In this document: piece by piece, positions 18,826 to 30,277 of the stretch | How positions within the stretch are numbered: position 1 is the first letter of the stretch | Layout of the letters: every line of letters starts with the position of its first letter | Assembly (NCBI RefSeq): GCF_017916325.1 | Contig: NC_090169.1 | Location: 1-64,000 of the forward strand | Source of the DNA: Leishmania martiniquensis | Lineage: Eukaryota > Euglenozoa > Kinetoplastea > Trypanosomatida > Trypanosomatidae | Direction of reading: 5' to 3' | DNA: 64,000 nucleotides | Position numbers and translations under genes: made by a program | The notes under the pieces: model-generated | Databases searched by the model: none | Told to the model about the DNA's origin: nothing | What the model saw: only the letters and a program-made list of their open reading frames with translations

Positions 18826-21800
18826 ATGCACGTGGAGATTCGACTATGCGAGGTGGAGCAGGCCTGTGCCTTTGACCCGCAGAGCTTTTACCGCGTAAAG
18901 CAGCTCCTTTCCTCGTACAGTGGGCCAAGCAACGGCTCTGAGGAACCTGGGAAGCGAACGTGGCATGGCGGCTCTCTGCTACGCCTCCGGCAGACGGCAG
19001 CCTTCACTCCCGAGATGAAGCTGCAAGTCGTGGTGGAGAATCTCATTGAGATGGAGAGCGGATGCTTTCGTGCAAGGATGGACAAGAAGCAGCACGAGGC
19101 GCGCATCAAGAGTCTCTGGAACAACAGCGCTGTCGGGACGACTTACCACAGCGCAGAAGTAGAGGAAGTCATTCTAGCAGCCCTTCCGCCGGCTGCCGCA
19201 GACAGTGTCGTGAAGATTCGGCTACTGCAGCTCCCCCCACAGCTCGATTATAGTGCACAGCAAGTTGTAAAGGGAGTGATTGGCAACGCGACGATCAGTG
19301 CTCATAGGCACGACACTCCTCTCTGCATTGGCGTTGCGAAGATAAGTCTGCGCGAGTTGATGTCGGCCAGGAGAACGCTCCGCATTGCGATGCAGGCAAA
19401 GCGGGCCGTTGTGAGCACCGTAGAAGCGCACAACCTAGACACCTTGATGACGAATGCCATGTTCGGCCGAGGCGAGAGGAATGGGAGCGCTGTGCTCTCC
19501 GTGCAGTTTAACGGCTACACATTTGGTCGTGTTCCTAGGGGAAAGTTTATACAGGGTAACAGCCCGACGGAATTAGCGAAGCGCATCAGCACTGCGAGAG
19601 ATTCCGATGCGCCAAGCGCGCCCCTGCCAAGTACTTCGAGAAGAGCAGCCGACGAGGCCGCCGTTGTGGAGGAAGAGGCTTTCAATTCCCCAGCCATCCG
19701 CTGCGTGCTCATACCGTACATAGCACTGATCGATGTACTCCTTCGCATGGCTGACGTGGCTTCCTGGCGCATGCCTCGTAAGACTGGGATGGCGCTAGGA
19801 GCTGTTGCCATCGCCGTATACTCGGACCTCTTTTCCATGCTGTTCGTGTCGACAGCTACTCTTGCCGTTATAAGCGGCCTTCGTAATATGTCGCTCTTCT
19901 ACTACGCCCCTGTCAGTGACAACAGCGCCCCCCAAGTTGCCGTGTCGCTACTGGGAGGCAGCGGCATCACCAACTTTCAACCGTTCCTCTATAGTCGAGA
20001 AAATCCCCTTCTCAACAGTCTGCTGCGCGCGCGCATCTTCTTCTCGCGTGGTCTAATGGAGGACACGTACTACGAACTTGCCTTGGCTGCCCACCTATTC
20101 CGGCGCAACCGTCGACAACTACTCTGGTTCGGTTTAGCTGTGTGCTGCGGATTTGCTTTTCTCTCAATGGGGATGGTGGCGGTTCTCCTCACACTGGGAG
20201 CCTTCACGGCGTACCCGGTGTTTCTCAACGTGGGCAGCCCTGGCCGACGCACCCGAAGAATGAACGTGTCGCCCTTGTGGTTGCTTCGCTGTGCGGTCGC
20301 CGTAATACGTGCGCCACGGAGACACAAAGTGGTACGTCTCGTTCGTGTTGCGGTGGTTCGCGCCAAAACCGCAACGGCATCGTCGTGCAGCGAGTCTATT
20401 GCTGGATCTGCATCAGAGAACCTTCAGCAGCAATTTCTCAGCTACATTCGACAGCGTGCCGAGTCGACGGGTGTGCAGTCGCCGTCGGAGAGATCCGAAA
20501 CCTCTCTGAAAACGCGAGAGAACAACACGTTGGCGGTGCACAGTCGTGCGCGAACAGTGGATTTCGACTTCATTCCGAGCAACTCGGTCAAGTTTGCTTC
20601 TACCCTTAACCGATTCCAGGTTACTCACGTGATGCGCTATTTCGTGGCTCTGTGCTTCTCACCAAGCATAGCGGAATCGGCAGAGTTGGCGAATACGACC
20701 GGCGGGCTGCGAAGGCCTCCTTCCAATGCGGCCCTTCAGCGTCGTTTATGTGAACATCTGAGGCAGGCGCGACTGATAGGCAGTATGTTGCCGGCTGCTT
20801 TGCCACAGTCAAACACCCTCTCAACAGGTGGCGGGTCGGCTATACTTACCCATCAAAGCGGGGCCGTCATGCCCGACTCAAAGCCGTCGGCACTTTCCAA
20901 GGAGATGCAAGAGGCGTTTCAGAATTTTTTCAACAGCACCCTGACGCTTTTGTTCTATCTGCGGCAGCAGTGGACCTTTCACCCCTACGTCACGCAGTCC
21001 AGCACGACAAAGTGCATGCCTGATAGCATGCGCAGTGTGAGCGTACTGGCTCAGCCGCAGAACATCATCGATGTTGGCGAGGACGACGGTGTTACCAAAG
21101 CGCTCATGGCGAGGCTTCACTCGATGCCGAATCCGCCGATGGTAGGTAGGTTCAGCAGCGGCAATTCTGTGGAGGTCAGTGGGCGAGTCATGGCACTCTA
21201 CGCAGCGTACTTGCTGCAAGGCGCCCGTCTTTCAGTGTACATGACCCCCAGTGGGTGCGTCACAGTGCTGCCGTTGCTTGCCCCAGGCAATGGTATGGAG
21301 CGGTTTTCGCAGCCCAATCCCTGCCCGTTGGATCTGTTGAACACGCTGGACTCGGTGTGGCGCGGGGAGACGAACGACACCGCCCGGAAAGGGATGGAGG
21401 TCTACTTCAACGCAGATGCTGTGCTGCAAATCATCACTGTCTACAAGGACTTCTGGGATGGCGGCGCGGGCTTGATGGCGACGCGATCATCACGCCCCGA
21501 CAGCATTGCAGGCGGCGATAACAACTTCACCAGTACGGTAATGCGCAATTCGATTCGGAACGCGCTCGTCTCTTCGTCGGCAATGTCGCGTCAGCAGACA
21601 ATGTCGCGCAGCGCCACAATGTACCTCACGCGCTCTCCGCAACTGTCAACGAGGCCTCTCACCGGGATCGGTCCCGAGGCCGGCCGCGCAGCACAACCTC
21701 GTGGTAGCAGTAATCTTCCTCGCAGTGACACCGCACTCGACGCCATTGCTGAACTCACCCCCGTGCGCCTTTTCCCACCAGAGACGCCTGAGCCTCACAC

Positions 21801-22032
21801 GGCGAATGCGGCCTCTGACACAGCGATCTCTAGCTCAGGCTACGCCAATTCCGTTTCGAACAGAGAGTGGGGTGATCCGCCCTTGCTCGACGCAACCTGC
21901 ACTGGCGGAGCGAACGGGCGAGCGCTGACCATCAGTGAGGGGTCGGAGGGCGCACACCCAAATCGAAACAGCATCCAGTCAGACGCTGGAAAGGGTGGCG
22001 CAGAGGAGAAGCTGCTCACGTCAAAGAGGTGA
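18826..22032 (+). CDS. Large uncharacterised membrane protein with paired hydrophobic segments
   Basis: A 1068-aa protein. The frame opens at a GTG (18790), but the first ATG (MHVEIRLCEVEQA) is at 18826. Residues 1 to about 220 look like a beta-rich globular domain, possibly C2-like. Hydrophobic segments cluster at about 288-360, and a second pair lies at about 431-470 (LLWFGLAVCCGFAFLSMGMV). The first cluster comes directly after IRCVLIPYIALIDVLLRMAD; such hairpin pairs resemble reticulon-type or MCTP C-terminal membrane anchors. The remaining 600 residues are soluble and largely Ser/Arg-rich, with a structured part around 590-880. I do not recognise a family by name. A membrane-tethering role is a guess from C2-like plus hairpin architecture. 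Confidence 0.78.
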   Translation: MHVEIRLCEVEQACAFDPQSFYRVKQLLSSYSGPSNGSEEPGKRTWHGGSLLRLRQTAAFTPEMKLQVVVENLIEMESGCFRARMDKKQHEARIKSLWNNSAVGTTYHSAEVEEVILAALPPAAADSVVKIRLLQLPPQLDYSAQQVVKGVIGNATISAHRHDTPLCIGVAKISLRELMSARRTLRIAMQAKRAVVSTVEAHNLDTLMTNAMFGRGERNGSAVLSVQFNGYTFGRVPRGKFIQGNSPTELAKRISTARDSDAPSAPLPSTSRRAADEAAVVEEEAFNSPAIRCVLIPYIALIDVLLRMADVASWRMPRKTGMALGAVAIAVYSDLFSMLFVSTATLAVISGLRNMSLFYYAPVSDNSAPQVAVSLLGGSGITNFQPFLYSRENPLLNSLLRARIFFSRGLMEDTYYELALAAHLFRRNRRQLLWFGLAVCCGFAFLSMGMVAVLLTLGAFTAYPVFLNVGSPGRRTRRMNVSPLWLLRCAVAVIRAPRRHKVVRLVRVAVVRAKTATASSCSESIAGSASENLQQQFLSYIRQRAESTGVQSPSERSETSLKTRENNTLAVHSRARTVDFDFIPSNSVKFASTLNRFQVTHVMRYFVALCFSPSIAESAELANTTGGLRRPPSNAALQRRLCEHLRQARLIGSMLPAALPQSNTLSTGGGSAILTHQSGAVMPDSKPSALSKEMQEAFQNFFNSTLTLLFYLRQQWTFHPYVTQSSTTKCMPDSMRSVSVLAQPQNIIDVGEDDGVTKALMARLHSMPNPPMVGRFSSGNSVEVSGRVMALYAAYLLQGARLSVYMTPSGCVTVLPLLAPGNGMERFSQPNPCPLDLLNTLDSVWRGETNDTARKGMEVYFNADAVLQIITVYKDFWDGGAGLMATRSSRPDSIAGGDNNFTSTVMRNSIRNALVSSSAMSRQQTMSRSATMYLTRSPQLSTRPLTGIGPEAGRAAQPRGSSNLPRSDTALDAIAELTPVRLFPPETPEPHTANAASDTAISSSGYANSVSNREWGDPPLLDATCTGGANGRALTISEGSEGAHPNRNSIQSDAGKGGAEEKLLTSKR

Positions 22033-23208
22033 GACCTGTCTCTTGTAGCTTTACTGGGCCGCCACGCGTTGATCGCCCAATGCTGATCTTGGGGTGAAGT
22101 CGCCCCTGGTTCGACGTGACGCACTGTGCCTCTTTGACTTCTACCAGTGAGATAACAGCGACATCGAACTTTCTGGCGCCTGCATTCCTGTTCCTCTTTG
22201 CACCGTTCCCCTTCCTTCCCCCCCCTCGTAGAGAACAGAGGAAGAAAAAATACAATGCTTTCTGCACACGGAACTACGGCCTTTATTTCTCCACTGCCAA
22301 GTGTGTTCCTGTGGCCTTTCTAGAAGCTGTCACACTTCTTTCTATACGTGTTACTATTAGTAATCGTCTTTGGGAGGTGATGTACTGCCTTTTCGAATGC
22401 GCTGTTTCATAGCTGTCTTACAGCCGCTTGATAAAACGGCGGCATGTCAGTCTTTGTGTGTGACCCATCTTCCTTCCGACCACACCTGTGCCTGCCATTC
22501 CACGGTAGCGGATTCTTGCGCTGCGCGGGGGCAGGATAGGCGAGGCTCATCTTGCTTTCACTCCTCGTCTTCATTGATCTTTTTATATCTGCACTCTTCG
22601 TTGTACAATGAATTCGTTTTATGCGTATGGGCTACCCCTTGAGCAAGTGACTGTGCGGTACTCATGGGCGGACGGAGAAACGCGCATAAAAAAAACGGCT
22701 TCTTGTTCATTCGAGGGAACTCGTCTGCGAGTACACTTCACTAAGTCGACCTCTCTACGTGCTGGACTGCTGAACTGACAAAACTAACCAGACTGGGCTG
22801 TCAAAGGGAAAGGAGGGGGGTAGCCGCAGAAGTGGAATATGGATGCCACTACTGCAGCTTACAAAGTCTCTCTCTTTTCACGGACAGGTGCGATGTGCCA
22901 AGGAGTCCTTGTCTAACCGGTACCTATTCTGAAAAAGAACTCCCACTTAAGCACTGCTGTACAGGCACCTTCGTTTGAGGAGTGGGTGGGTGGGGGTATC
23001 GTTGCAGCTGATTGTTGGCCGAGCATGACGTTCTTGCCAGTTTCATCACCCTCTTTTCCTGTTCTCTGTTGGTTTGTACGCGCCATGTAGATTGACTGCT
23101 GCCCTACCGCAACGGTTTCGCTGCCCTCAACTAGAAAAGAAGGAAGAAGACTCAAACGCTACAACACACAAAGAATAACGGTAAGAGGAACTCTCTTGCT
23201 CACCAGTC
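22033..23208. other. Intergenic region upstream of the peroxidase gene
   Basis: About 1.2 kb with no supported gene. One pyrimidine tract ends in AG at 22230-22231 and a second, closer to the next gene, at 23089-23090. Confidence 0.6.
23045..23090 (+). promoter_or_regulatory. Probable spliced-leader acceptor for APX
   Basis: A pyrimidine-rich stretch (CACCCTCTTTTCCTGTTCTC and following) is followed by AG at 23089-23090, about 119 nt before the ATG at 23209. Confidence 0.5.
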
Positions 23209-24186
23209 ATGTTCCGCTGTGCTTGTGTTCGCCTTGGGCAACGCAGGTTGCCTACTTTCATGCCGTCCATATCCGGCTCCTCTGGGCGAGCGAGGGGCCT
23301 CTTTACGGGCATCGCAGTCGGCACCTTCGTGAGCGGCGCGATGTTTGTCTCGTGCGCCAGCGCCAGCGCTCGCACGGAAAACCCTCCGTTCGACCTCCAG
23401 GGGCTCCGTGACGACATCGAGAGCCTTATCTCAGACAACCTGAGTCTCGGGCCCTCGCTGATTCGTCTCGCATGGCACGAGGCTGGCTCGTACGACTGCT
23501 TCAAGAAGGACGGCGCTCCGAACTCGGCTTCGATGCGCTTCAAGCCTGAGTGCGCGTATGCTGGTAACAAAGGTCTTGAGGTGCCTCGCAAGGCGCTGGA
23601 GCCGTTGAAGAAGAAATACCCTCAAATCTCATACGCGGACTTGTGGGTTTACGCTGCCTACGTGGCAATCGAGTATATGGGTGGTCCCTCGATTCCGTTC
23701 TGCTGGGGTCGTGTGGACGCCAAGGACGGCTCTGTGTGTGGCCCGGACGGGCGCCTTCCAGACGGCTCTCAGACACAGGACCACGTGCGCTCGGTGTTTA
23801 CGCGCCTTGGGTTTACTGACCAAGAGACAGTGGCGCTCATTGGTGCGCACACATGCGGCGAGTGCCACATCAAGTACTCCGGCTACGAAGGGCCATGGAC
23901 ACACGACAAGAACGGGTTTGATAACTCCTTTTTCACGCAGCTCCTCGAGGAGGACTGGGTGGTAAACCCCAAGATTGAAAAGATGCAGATGATGGACCGC
24001 GCGACGACGAGGCTGATGATGCTCCCCAGTGACATGTGCCTAATCCTCGATCCCAAGTACCGCAGGTACGTTGAATTGTACGCAAAGGATAACGACCGCT
24101 TCAACAGCGACTTTGCAAAGGCGTTCAAAAAGTTGACGGAGCTTGGTACGAAGAACCTTCGCAACGCGCCTGCAGTTAGCAGCTGA
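23209..24186 (+). CDS. APX: Ascorbate-dependent haem peroxidase (class I)
   Basis: A 325-aa class I haem peroxidase that reduces H2O2 using ascorbate, and in Leishmania also cytochrome c. Distal pocket residues Arg86, Trp89 and His90 (RLAWH), proximal haem ligand His214 (GAHTCGECH) and proximal Trp230 (GPWTHDKNGFDN) are all present. An N-terminal basic stretch and a hydrophobic segment at about 31-50 (GLFTGIAVGTFVSGAMFVSC) match the membrane-anchored, mitochondrial-type Leishmania enzyme. The proximal Trp is the residue expected for a cytochrome c peroxidase-type radical. The protein ends in PAVSS. The next gene makes NADPH, which links to peroxide defence, though neighbours in this genome type are not usually co-regulated. 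A SIDER2-like element lies downstream in the probable 3' UTR. Confidence 0.97.
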   Translation: MFRCACVRLGQRRLPTFMPSISGSSGRARGLFTGIAVGTFVSGAMFVSCASASARTENPPFDLQGLRDDIESLISDNLSLGPSLIRLAWHEAGSYDCFKKDGAPNSASMRFKPECAYAGNKGLEVPRKALEPLKKKYPQISYADLWVYAAYVAIEYMGGPSIPFCWGRVDAKDGSVCGPDGRLPDGSQTQDHVRSVFTRLGFTDQETVALIGAHTCGECHIKYSGYEGPWTHDKNGFDNSFFTQLLEEDWVVNPKIEKMQMMDRATTRLMMLPSDMCLILDPKYRRYVELYAKDNDRFNSDFAKAFKKLTELGTKNLRNAPAVSS

Positions 24187-24670
24187 AAAGGAATCAAGCA
24201 AGCGTTCTCTGCTGCGTTCCTGTGCGCTCTATCCCGCAGAAGCACATCATGAAGGAGATCGCTTTGGGCAGCGACAGAGGCCTAATCGCCGCTCCATTAT
24301 ATTCAAAACGTGATGATTGAGGCTGGAAGCCCTCAGCCTTCTCTTCTCTTCCTCTCTTCATTCGGCGAATGTGGGGCTGGAGAGGCCGCAGGTAGGTGAT
24401 TCCTCTTGGGTGTCCAGGTCTCTGCGACGGAGGAGCATTCAGTACCCCTAAGGAACGCGTGGCTGGCGGTAGAGGTCTAGCTGTGTGTGCAGAGAGCGTG
24501 GCGGCGGTGCACAAGAGGCCATGCTGAGGATGGGGAACGAGGGATGAGGGAAGGGACGAGGTGCGACAGCTCGTTTTTCGTTTCATGCGCGGATGCCTTG
24601 ATGAAAGGAAGCAAACGACGCTGTTGTTGGCCTCTTGTACTCAATTTAGCGTTTCTTTTTTCTCTCCCCA

Positions 24671-25281
24671 CTGCGGTCTCGCTACCCCCGATGACAGGAG
24701 AGGGATGCTTCAGCGCGTAGCATTTCATTTGTCCCGCACCCTACCCTATGTGTGCCGTAACCAGGCAACCCCCCTGCCCCTCCTTTGCCCCTGCCGGTGC
24801 CAAGCCACCGCGGGTGGTGGCAGTGCGAGGTCCCTGCTGCACAGAGACGTCAAAGAGACGCGTGACTGCGGAGGCCCGTGCTCAGGTCCTACATGACGCT
24901 GCCCGGGTGCGGTGTGCGACAGTGAGCGCGTCTGTGCCATCTCTTCGGCGGACAGCACGTCGGCGTGACTCCAGCGCATATCACCCGCCCCTTACACTGC
25001 CCACTGGTGTGTGTGCATGTGTGCTGGGGAAAGCCTGAGGCACCCTGGGAGTCGATGCACCACGTGGCCACTGCCATCGTCGCCGCGGCTGTGAGGCGGC
25101 GTGCGGAGCGTGGGTGTGGGGAGAGTTGGAGGCAGAGGCCGCCCACACCGCAGGCTGCGTCGGCGCGTTGCTGTCAAACACCTGTCTGTACGCCTGCCAT
25201 TCCACCCCGCGGTGGGCCTACGACTGGGCCTGGGCGCGGAATGGAGCTCGTGTGTTGCCTGATAAGGAAACGGACATGTTG
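24671..25281 (+). mobile_element. SIDER2-like retroposon, long copy 3
   Basis: A 611-bp element beginning CTGCGGTCTCGCTACCCCCG and ending at GGACATGTTG. It matches 42151-42761 base for base with one visible mismatch (C at 25086 against T at 42566). It lies in the probable APX 3' UTR in sense orientation if the CCCCCGATGACAGG end is the 5' end. No target-site duplication is obvious at the ends. SIDER2 elements in Leishmania 3' UTRs can lower mRNA stability; that role is plausible here but untested. Confidence 0.7.
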
Positions 25282-26759
25282 ATAGGGGAAAAATGAAATA
25301 TCGTTTCCTGCTGAAGAAATGCAATGTTTTGTTTTGCTTTACTTTTTTTTTCGCTACGGTCTCACATGGGCCTGCAGCGCCGATTTTGTGCAGTGAGCCA
25401 CGTGATCGCGGTGGCCAGATTTTTATAGGAGCTGCATTTCTCACAAACCAGAGCACAGGAGAAAGCGGTAACTCTACCTGAATGTCTCTTGATGCCGCAC
25501 GGAAAGGGTCGAGGTTGACACGAAGCGCGCCCTCGTCTTGTTCAACATACCGGAACACCACTCATTGTTCCAGCCTGTGAAGCTGCCATTACCACTTCCT
25601 CATTGCTTGAGTGCTGACAACTGTATCCTCTCCCTGCGTCATGTTTTTTTTCGACTTCTGTGATTGCGGTCTCTTTGGCGCGTTTGTTCTCGCCCTCGCG
25701 ACTGTTTGACTGTTCCTTTTGTTTACTCTGTCCCTTTCCTTCCCTCTGACGTTCTGATGAAGTTTCTGACGCAAACGAACACACTCTTATTTTCCACCTT
25801 ATCTTCTTCTCTCATGTCTGTGCTTTCTGTTCTCTATATTTGGACTTGCGACCTTTTCTTGATTCTTCAGCTTTTTTTTATGCTCCCTCTTCACGTGTCG
25901 CTTTGTGTGCAGTACTCCTGATCGAAGTTTCATTCGCCATTCTTTCTGGTGTGAGACGCACTGCAGAGAGGCACGCGCATTTTCTCCCTTTTCTGCTGTG
26001 GTGCGCAGCGCCGCCAATGCAAATGGATTTCCATGCGCTTCTTGTGATCACCTCACACCCAGCACGAAAACGGAGTTTTTATATGCGCAGCACGGCAACG
26101 CGAAAGGAATGAAGAAAAGGGACGAAGGCACGAAGACACATCCACGCGTGCGCACAAACATGTACGGGCTGACTACGGGACACTTGTGAACCACTTCTCC
26201 AGCGGCATTGTTAGCACTTATCATTTTTTCTCGAATACGTTTTGTCCTTCAGTTACTTTGACCATTTGGGGAAGACTCTATGGGGAACCTGAAAAAGAAT
26301 TCAAGAAGGCGGGCGTGACGTTGAACGTGCTAAACTTCTTGCTCTCATCATGATGCTCTCTTACAGGTTGTCTAGCCAAGCATTCTGCACGAAAGCAGCT
26401 TGGCAGGACGACTAGCGCACGATGGGGCGAGGCAGAGTACAGGGCGTAATTCGCCGCTTGTCCCTTCTATGCACGGCCGTGAATGTGTCTACTTCCCTTC
26501 TTGAAAGAAAGAGAACGGGCACAGTTCGTGATATTTCGTCAGCGCTCTGCACCCGCGCTGGTGCTTGGTCAACTGGTTGTCCTTGCACCCCTCACTCTTC
26601 CTTCTTTATTTTTGTTTCGTGTCGTATTCTGCATCCCGTTTGCCAACAGCCTGATAACGTAGCAGATAAACTGGAAAGCGGCGAAGAACCTGAAGCGGCA
26701 CACGAAGCTTGAAGAAGTAGAGGTTGGCCATCCTACTTTATTCTTCCCATACAGCTCTC

Positions 26760-26816
26760 TCCCTCTGATTTTTCCTTTGCTGATTGTATATATATATACA
26801 TATATATTGATCGCAG
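26760..26816 (+). promoter_or_regulatory. Probable spliced-leader acceptor for G6PDH
   Basis: A pyrimidine tract (CCCTCTGATTTTTCCTTTGC) is followed by a TA repeat and then AG at 26815-26816. The 5' UTR would be about 22 nt, which supports the ATG at 26839 and argues against the upstream in-frame GTG. Confidence 0.65.
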
Positions 26817-26838
26817 GCATACCTACCAAGTGCGTACC

Positions 26839-28527
26839 ATGTCGGAGGAGCACTCGGGTTTGGACCGGGATCCCTATGTGGCCGAAGTAGAGAGCATTCT
26901 GGACGCGCTGCGCGCACAGGTGCTGGAGAGGAAGCCAGATGATGTTTTTCAATTTATCTCCAAGTCGGCGCTGGATATGCAGAAGGGCAGCAACGCGGAA
27001 CCATGCGATAAGATCACATTCAAGGTGAAAGATGAGCAGAAGAGGCGGGCGCTGACCATTATCGTTTTCGGTGCTAGCGGTGATCTGGCTAAGAAGAAGA
27101 CATTCCCTGCTCTCTTCCAGCTCTACTGCGACGGGCTTCTCCCACCGGAGGTTAATATTATTGGCTATGCCCGCACCAACGTGAACGATGTAGAGAAGTG
27201 GAAGCATGAAACGCTGCTTAACTTTTTCTCGAAGATGCCGGGGCGCGCATGCCACGCCGAGAACTTCTTGAAGCACATCAGCTACTGCTCAGGAGCGTAC
27301 GACAAGGTGGAGGATTTCAAGCGTCTCGACAAGATGATCCGCGAGAAAGAGGATGCCTTCAATGGCCCTGAGAGGGGCGGTGACCGCCTTTTCTACCTTG
27401 CGCTCCCCCCATCAGCGTTTGCAGCGGTCTGTGAGAGCATCCACAAGGGCGCGATGCCGCAAGAGGTGGGCGGATGGGCGCGGGTGATCATCGAGAAGCC
27501 TTTCGGTCACGACACCGACAGCTCCGCCGAACTTTCGCGCGCGCTGGAGCCGTTCTTCAATGAGTCTCAGCTTTATCGCATCGACCACTACCTAGGAAAG
27601 GAGATGGTACAAAACATCATCACGACACGCTTCGCCAACCGTATATTTAGCTCCCTGTGGAACTCACGCAACATTGCGTGTGTGCAAATCACGTTCAAGG
27701 AGACCATTGGCACTGAGGGCCGAGGCGGCTACTTCGACGGCATCGGCATCATCCGTGACGTCATGCAAAATCACCTCACCCAGATTCTTGCCCTGCTGGC
27801 GATGGAGAAGCCGCGCTCGCTGGACGCCGAGTGCATCCGTGATGAGAAGGTGGCGTTACTGAAGTGTATCGAGCCGGTCACCAGGGAGCATTGTGTGCTG
27901 GGCCAGTACACCGCCTCCGCCGACGGCTCCATTCCTGGCTACCTGGAGGACGAAACAGTGCCTAAGGGCAGCACGTGCCCCACGTTTGCCGTGCTTCGAC
28001 TTGACATCAATAACGACCGCTGGGCCGGCGTTCCTTTTATTCTCAAGGCCGGTAAAGCTGTGGAGCAGAAGTACGTGGCCATTCGTATTCAGTTCAAAGA
28101 CGAGGCGCATCCCTACGGCGATGCGACACAGCGCAACGAGCTCGTCATCCGTGCCCAGCCTTCCGAGGCCATGTATATCAAGATTACCACAAAGGTCCCC
28201 GGCCTTAATGACGACATGCGGCAGACCCACCAGACCGAGCTGGATCTCACGTACCAGTCTCGGTACAATGTGCGCCTCCCTGACGCCTATGAAAGCCTTA
28301 TCAACGACGCGATGCTGGGCAACTCTACAAACTTCGTACGTAAGGATGAGCTGGATGTAGCATGGCGCATTTTCACGCCGCTGCTCCACCAGATCGACCG
28401 TGGGGAGGTGAAGCCTATTCCCTACCAGGCTGGCACTCGCGGGCCCAAGGAAGCAGATGAGTTTATTCTCAACAACGGTTTCAAGCACCAGAAGGGCTAC
28501 CACTGGATTCCCCCGAACAAGCTGTGA
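26839..28527 (+). CDS. G6PDH: Glucose-6-phosphate 1-dehydrogenase
   Basis: A 562-aa enzyme that oxidises glucose 6-phosphate to 6-phosphogluconolactone and makes NADPH, the first step of the pentose phosphate pathway. The NADP loop GASGDLA is at 78-84, EKPFG at 219-223, and the substrate/catalytic motif RIDHYLGKE at 247-255, all intact. An N-terminal extension of about 70 residues before the Rossmann domain is typical of the trypanosomatid enzymes. The C-terminus is PPNKL; NKL resembles a weak peroxisomal type-1 signal, consistent with dual cytosol/glycosome location reported for the pathway in these parasites. The open frame begins at a GTG (26830); the ATG at 26839, 22 nt after a good splice acceptor, is the start. 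Confidence 0.98.
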   Translation: MSEEHSGLDRDPYVAEVESILDALRAQVLERKPDDVFQFISKSALDMQKGSNAEPCDKITFKVKDEQKRRALTIIVFGASGDLAKKKTFPALFQLYCDGLLPPEVNIIGYARTNVNDVEKWKHETLLNFFSKMPGRACHAENFLKHISYCSGAYDKVEDFKRLDKMIREKEDAFNGPERGGDRLFYLALPPSAFAAVCESIHKGAMPQEVGGWARVIIEKPFGHDTDSSAELSRALEPFFNESQLYRIDHYLGKEMVQNIITTRFANRIFSSLWNSRNIACVQITFKETIGTEGRGGYFDGIGIIRDVMQNHLTQILALLAMEKPRSLDAECIRDEKVALLKCIEPVTREHCVLGQYTASADGSIPGYLEDETVPKGSTCPTFAVLRLDINNDRWAGVPFILKAGKAVEQKYVAIRIQFKDEAHPYGDATQRNELVIRAQPSEAMYIKITTKVPGLNDDMRQTHQTELDLTYQSRYNVRLPDAYESLINDAMLGNSTNFVRKDELDVAWRIFTPLLHQIDRGEVKPIPYQAGTRGPKEADEFILNNGFKHQKGYHWIPPNKL

Positions 28528-30277
28528 TGAGGGCAGCCGCGGTAGCGTGTTAACGATAGGGAGACAGGCAGCGTCTTATAAAGTTGAGGCTTGCCTATCT
28601 GCCCGCGGTAAAGACGCAGACGTGCTCTGCCTCACACCTCACCCAAAGCTGCGGCAGGGAGTCGAAGAAAAAAGAAAGGAAAGAAGAAGGATCAAAAGCC
28701 GCAACGGCGGCCTAGGGAGTCGTCGATTCCTCCCCCTCCCTACCTGTCCCTTCGCTTTCTACGCACCTTTTTTCTTGGCCGCTTTCTATTCCCTTTTCAG
28801 CACTCCCGCGCGGAAAGGTGGAGGGTGTGTGAGCATACCCTGTCTTATCGAAGCTGTCCTGAGCCTCTCATCGCCGATTCAGTTCGGCATCGCTCTGAGC
28901 TGACCGTGTGTGGGTGATACCCCCTCTCCCACCCACCCTCTCCAATCTTCTCATTCACTCGAAAAAGTCAGCGGGCACTCCGCTGATGCACCATCTCTGG
29001 CGCCTCTACTGCGGATTCCGGCAAGGAAGCTCCACGTTAGCGGCGACGTCGCGATTGACGCGAAAAGGGCGAAAGAGCGGCGTTGGCAAGTATAGGTGCT
29101 CATGGCGCTGGTGGACATGGGAAGGTGCGCGAAGGCAGAAAAGAGAGGAGCCGACGGATGGAAGCGACTGCTCGAATCTGGTCAGAGAACGCTGACATCT
29201 AACACCTACGAAGACACAGCTGAGGCGAATGCGCCACTCGCATTTTTTAGTTCTAAATTGCTTTCCCCGTCTACGTTTGCTGTGGTCGGGACGTTCTTCT
29301 GTTCGTCTTTTGTGTCTCGTTTTTATGCAGATATTGTTATGCTGTGCTTTTTTTAGGAGGCGTATCGAGCTGTCGCCTCCTCACACCGCCCCTCTGGCGT
29401 TTCGCTTTCATCTCCCTTCGAACCTTCGACCTCCAGCCCCTCCGCCTCCCTCTCATCCTGTAGAAATCATGGTTTGTGCATTTTCTCCCCCTCTTTCGTC
29501 GTGACCGTCACTCGGATGAAGATTGGCAGCCATACCGAGTGCTCGCCGCAGCGCGTATCCCAGTCATCCGAGAAGGATCAACACGGGGAATCCGAAGAGG
29601 AAAGAGATATGCCTCGTTTCATCAGTAGAGATGCGCATGCGTGCTGGAGGTGCAGCCGCTTCCACGATGCCTTCGCTAAAAAATGTTTTCTTCTCTGTTT
29701 CACCCTCTTGAAAAGAAGCAAACAAGAATGTAAGAATGAGAGGCAGTCCCCCCCCTCCCTCCCCTAAACTCTTCGGGGCTCCCGCCAGGGCAGTTTCAAG
29801 CGACATTGGGCATCCTGTATGCAGCGCAGAAAAAATTGGAGGAGCTTCCTAATCGAAGCACGCTTCTGGGAATAGGAGCAGAACATGCACTGGCGTTTTT
29901 GTTTTCTCCTTCAAGCAACTTCTAAAGCTTTTCCTCTCTCATTCTATGATGCTGTTTCGTGGCTTCAACTGACGCGGCAATCAGTACTACTCTGTCTCTC
30001 ACATCTGCCTTGACTATCATCTCCTCCTACGCCTGCCTTGTCGGGCTTTCTTTCCCTCTCCTTGATCGTTGTCTGATACACGACGATCTTGCACGCCTAC
30101 CTCTTTTCAATGCGCCAACAGGACCGGGAGCGTCCTCAGGACGAAGGCGCGCGCACGGGCACATACATTCCCAGTGCGCAGAGAAGTACCTGAAGCCAAA
30201 TTGCTCTCTGCTTTCACGACAGCCTTTCCAAAAGGAAAGGTCGCTGTTGTTGTTGCTGATCACCTATCAGTACATAC
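28528..30277. other. Intergenic region G6PDH-HPP1
   Basis: About 1.75 kb, pyrimidine-rich in several blocks. No frame with convincing protein character is seen. Confidence 0.6.

Larger units (their letters stand above)
24187..26838. other. Intergenic region APX-G6PDH with SIDER-like element
   Basis: About 2.65 kb with no supported gene. It holds the full-length SIDER2-like copy 24671-25281. Downstream the DNA is pyrimidine-rich, and a TA-rich stretch at about 26787-26808 precedes the G6PDH acceptor. Confidence 0.65.

Noticed and set aside
24748..25205. Several open frames within the SIDER-like copies (also near 6600, 11400 and 42300)
   Set aside because: Same frames recur only because the element is repeated; SIDER2 elements are not known to encode protein.
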